From positions 5,357,501 through 5,421,500 of the forward strand of contig NZ_CP089981.1 in assembly GCF_021389975.1 (NCBI RefSeq): 64,000 nt of DNA. The letters are read 5' to 3'. The notes beneath the pieces were generated by a model, which saw only the letters and a program-made list of their open reading frames with translations, was not told where the DNA came from and made no database searches. Source of the stretch: Fulvivirga ulvae (GTDB lineage: Bacteria; Bacteroidota; Bacteroidia; Cytophagales; Cyclobacteriaceae). The position numbers were made by a program, and so were the translations under genes. Below are positions 61,838 to 64,000 of this stretch, piece after piece (positions within the stretch are counted from its first letter, which is position 1; the number at the start of each line of letters is the position of its first letter).

Positions 61838-62491
61838 CTAAACGTTCTTCAGGCTGGTTATTGTGTCTTTGGGATCAGAAGATTTAAACACAAAGCTTCC
61901 TGCTACCAGAATGTTGGCTCCCGCATCCAGAAGGGGTTTTGCGTTTTGCTGATTAACACCTCCGTCGATCTCAATAAGTGTGTGCGCTCCGGCGTCAACA
62001 ATAATTTCTCTTAGCTGCCTTACCTTGGCATACGTGTGCTCTATAAATTTCTGCCCGCCAAAACCGGGATTGACTGACATCATGCATACAATATCAATAT
62101 CATGGATAATATCTTCCAGCAGTTGTACATTAGTATGGGGGTTAATGGCCACGCCCGCCTTACATCCCAGATCTTTTATCTGTTGCAGGTTACGGTGTAA
62201 ATGAGGACAAGCCTCATAATGAACCGATATGGAAGCAGCTCCTGCTTTATAGAAAGCTTCCACATAATTTTCAGGCTTTTCGATCATCAAATGTACATCC
62301 AGAGGCTTTTTGGCATGTGTACTGATCGCTTCTGTTACGGGGATCCCAAAGGAAATATTAGGAACAAATATTCCATCCATTATATCAATGTGAATCCAAT
62401 CAGCATCACTCTCATTAAGCATTTCAACTTCTTGCTGCAGATTGGCAAAATCTGCTGCCAATATTGATGGGGCTATTATTGGTTTATCCAT
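61838..62491 (-). CDS. rpe: Ribulose-phosphate 3-epimerase
   Basis: A 217-residue TIM-barrel enzyme that interconverts D-ribulose 5-phosphate and D-xylulose 5-phosphate in the pentose phosphate pathway. Motifs: IAPSILAADFANL, WIHIDIMDGIFVPNISFG, LDVHLMIEKPENY, MSVNPGFGGQKFIEH and IEIDGGVN. Length matches the family (about 220). It lies between the subtilase and TonB genes on the same strand with short gaps (24 and 20 bp). Confidence 0.97.
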   Translation of the reverse strand: MDKPIIAPSILAADFANLQQEVEMLNESDADWIHIDIMDGIFVPNISFGIPVTEAISTHAKKPLDVHLMIEKPENYVEAFYKAGAASISVHYEACPHLHRNLQQIKDLGCKAGVAINPHTNVQLLEDIIHDIDIVCMMSVNPGFGGQKFIEHTYAKVRQLREIIVDAGAHTLIEIDGGVNQQNAKPLLDAGANILVAGSFVFKSSDPKDTITSLKNV

Positions 62492-62515
62492 GCCGCAAAG
62501 ATAGAAAAATATGGT

Positions 62516-64000
62516 TTAGTATCTCACTATTCTGTAACTCTCCACTCCCTGACTGGAATGAAGCTCAAGAAGGTAAATGCCCTTTTTTAGTTCTCCCAGT
62601 GAAATGGTGGCGGTCATGGATGCGGAGGGTGTAATCTCGTAAGTTCCTACGGACTGCCCGGTAACATTGTATATACGGATACTTACATTCTCCATGCGCT
62701 GCTTCAATCTTATATTCAGCAAATCCGTGGTTACAGGGTTTGGGTATATCGAAAAATATGACGATTCTTCAGGCTCCGCGCCTGATACTATGAACCGGTA
62801 ACTGGGGATTCCGTAGCCATACTGGTTATTGGGTGTATCAGTATTGCTGCTGTGCTCAAGGATGAACGAGATCAGCTCTTTATTTGAAAGATCAGGATAT
62901 AACTGCCAAAGAGAGGCTGCCAACCCGGTAATAAGTGGTGTTGCAAAGGATGTACCGGCACCATTAATAATGCTCCCAAAATCATTGATCACTGAGGTTC
63001 CGCCACCATACGCCATAACTTCCGGCTTAATTCGACCATCAGAAGTTGGCCCCAGGGAACTGAAGTTACTGATCTGTCCATTGCCATCGACAGAGCCTAC
63101 GGAAAGTATGTTTTGGGCATCGGCAGGTGCTGTTACATACTTCCATGCTTTATTGCCTTCGTTTCCGGCACTCACTACTATCAGCAGCCCACGATCGGCA
63201 GCAAATGTAGCTGCCTGGCTGATAATAGTGGTTTTACCATCCATGTCTTCGTAGGTATAGTTCATGCCTGCGTCATCAAAATCAAAATACCCAACAGATC
63301 CATTGATTATATCAACGCCGGCACTGTCAGCTTTTTCTGCCGCAATCAGCCAGTTATATTCCTCAATTCGATATTCGGAGCCTGCATCTTCGGTAACAAA
63401 CAGCATAAAGTCTGCATTGTATGCACTCCCTTCGTAGGCATCTGTTAAAAATGCTGCAGTTGCCGAAAAAACCCTTGTACCATGGGTGCTGTATTGATAT
63501 ACATTATCATTATTCTCCACAAGGTTCATCGTATATAGCAGCCTGTGGTCATCATAAATATGCTGAAAGGCATCTACGGTATTCACACCTTTAAAACCGC
63601 CGTCAAAAAAGGCAATGATCAGCCCCTCACCCCGATAACCTTCCTGATGTAGCAGATCAAGCCCTAGCATACCCAATTGATTATCTGTAACTTCTTCGAC
63701 CTGAAGTTCTTCTTCAACTTTTGACAACCTGCCTGAAGAGCTCAGCTTTGAGCCTGGTGCAACATACACTACTGAGTCCACATAAGCCAGTGCTTCTATT
63801 GAGCTGATCACACCTGCATCAGCCTGAATAAGAGCTCCATTCAACCATTTGGTGGTAAAGAATACTTCCGCTCCCGTAGCATTTACTCCTGACACATAAT
63901 CGGGGTCCACAGGAAGATCAGCGTTAGTTACGGGTATGTTCTGTGCCTCTCTTCTGGCAATGGCTCTGGCAGATAAAAACGCCTCAGGCACATTTACTGA
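62516..64000 (-). CDS. Subtilisin-like (S8) serine protease with T9SS domain, 5' end outside window
   Basis: The frame is open through position 64000; a GTG at 63991 is not a credible start because the sequence continues upstream in family style (SVNVPEAFLSARAIARR is prodomain-like). The visible 494 residues show the S8 triad: Asp in LIIAFFDGGFKG, His in QYSTHGTRV, Ser in GAGTSFATPLITG, with oxyanion Asn in VSAGNEGN. A type A T9SS domain ends the protein (YFSIYPNPVTTDLLNI to YRIVRY), so it is secreted or surface-bound. Confidence 0.93.
   Translation of the reverse strand, partial: SVNVPEAFLSARAIARREAQNIPVTNADLPVDPDYVSGVNATGAEVFFTTKWLNGALIQADAGVISSIEALAYVDSVVYVAPGSKLSSSGRLSKVEEELQVEEVTDNQLGMLGLDLLHQEGYRGEGLIIAFFDGGFKGVNTVDAFQHIYDDHRLLYTMNLVENNDNVYQYSTHGTRVFSATAAFLTDAYEGSAYNADFMLFVTEDAGSEYRIEEYNWLIAAEKADSAGVDIINGSVGYFDFDDAGMNYTYEDMDGKTTIISQAATFAADRGLLIVVSAGNEGNKAWKYVTAPADAQNILSVGSVDGNGQISNFSSLGPTSDGRIKPEVMAYGGGTSVINDFGSIINGAGTSFATPLITGLAASLWQLYPDLSNKELISFILEHSSNTDTPNNQYGYGIPSYRFIVSGAEPEESSYFSIYPNPVTTDLLNIRLKQRMENVSIRIYNVTGQSVGTYEITPSASMTATISLGELKKGIYLLELHSSQGVESYRIVRY

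Overview
The window is chromosomal DNA of a member of the Bacteroidota, most likely a Cytophagales-type (Fulvivirga-like) marine or soil bacterium; the order-level call is inference. The supporting signs are several secreted proteins ending in type IX secretion (T9SS) sorting domains, a TonB receptor with a CarboxypepD_reg-like N-terminus, SprB/HYR/BspA-type surface repeats, a regulator-propeller sensor kinase, a pinensin-like peptide leader, weak Shine-Dalgarno sites and promoters of the TTTG-N19/21-TAnnTTTG type. No rRNA, tRNA, CRISPR array or intact transposase was seen.

Layout. 1-6.9 kb: a TPR-CHAT protein running off the left edge, glnS with an extra C-terminal domain, and a DUF1338 (2-oxoadipate dioxygenase/decarboxylase-like) gene divergent from a LysR regulator with a palindromic operator. 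7.1-10.5 kb: a three-gene molybdenum hydroxylase operon (dihaem cytochrome c, [2Fe-2S] subunit, Tat-exported molybdopterin subunit). 10.7-12.6 kb: small secreted or membrane genes of unknown function. 12.6-16.3 kb: an AidB-like acyl-CoA dehydrogenase, a CHK-type kinase and an inositol-monophosphatase-family gene. 16.4-20.2 kb: an orphan lanthipeptide-like precursor followed by a 1093-residue BspA/HYR/SprB surface protein. The precursor and the gene at 10761 share an almost identical 31-bp promoter element. 20.3-23.8 kb: a LytS/LytTR-like two-component pair and a PD40 repeat protein. 23.85-25.4 kb: 3.4 tandem copies of a ~450-bp hairpin-rich noncoding unit, with degraded copies at 29.0-29.55 kb. 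Between these repeats lies an ECF41-type sigma factor module (sigma, DMT transporter, AhpD-like protein, periplasmic Rid protein, barrel protein) with two matching predicted ECF promoters.

29.9-40.8 kb is an accessory, AT-rich defence island bounded by related ~45-bp direct repeats. It carries (i) a two-gene module of unknown identity: a protein with an Hsp90/MutL-type ATPase at one end and a histidine-kinase ATPase at the other, followed by a divergent receiver domain fused to an unrecognised C-terminal domain, the pair being flanked by diverged 150-bp direct repeats; (ii) an EcoRII-like restriction-modification system (Dcm-type methyltransferase, Vsr, EcoRII-like endonuclease) in two convergent arms, each led by its own HTH regulator with recognisable operators; (iii) an AbiC-like abortive infection gene broken by a one-base frameshift; (iv) a small HARE-HTH protein and structured noncoding DNA.

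41-64 kb is again core-like: a T9SS cargo, a six-PAS histidine kinase with its CheY-like regulator, a rhodanese lipoprotein, a giant regulator-propeller histidine kinase, gyrA with a TPR gene, unknown envelope proteins, a COG3014/LpoB-like/TonB receptor run, rpe, and a partial T9SS-exported subtilase. The best candidate for an undescribed system is the dual-ATPase/receiver pair at 30.4-33.9 kb; the shared promoter element that pairs an orphan peptide with an unknown secreted protein is the second.
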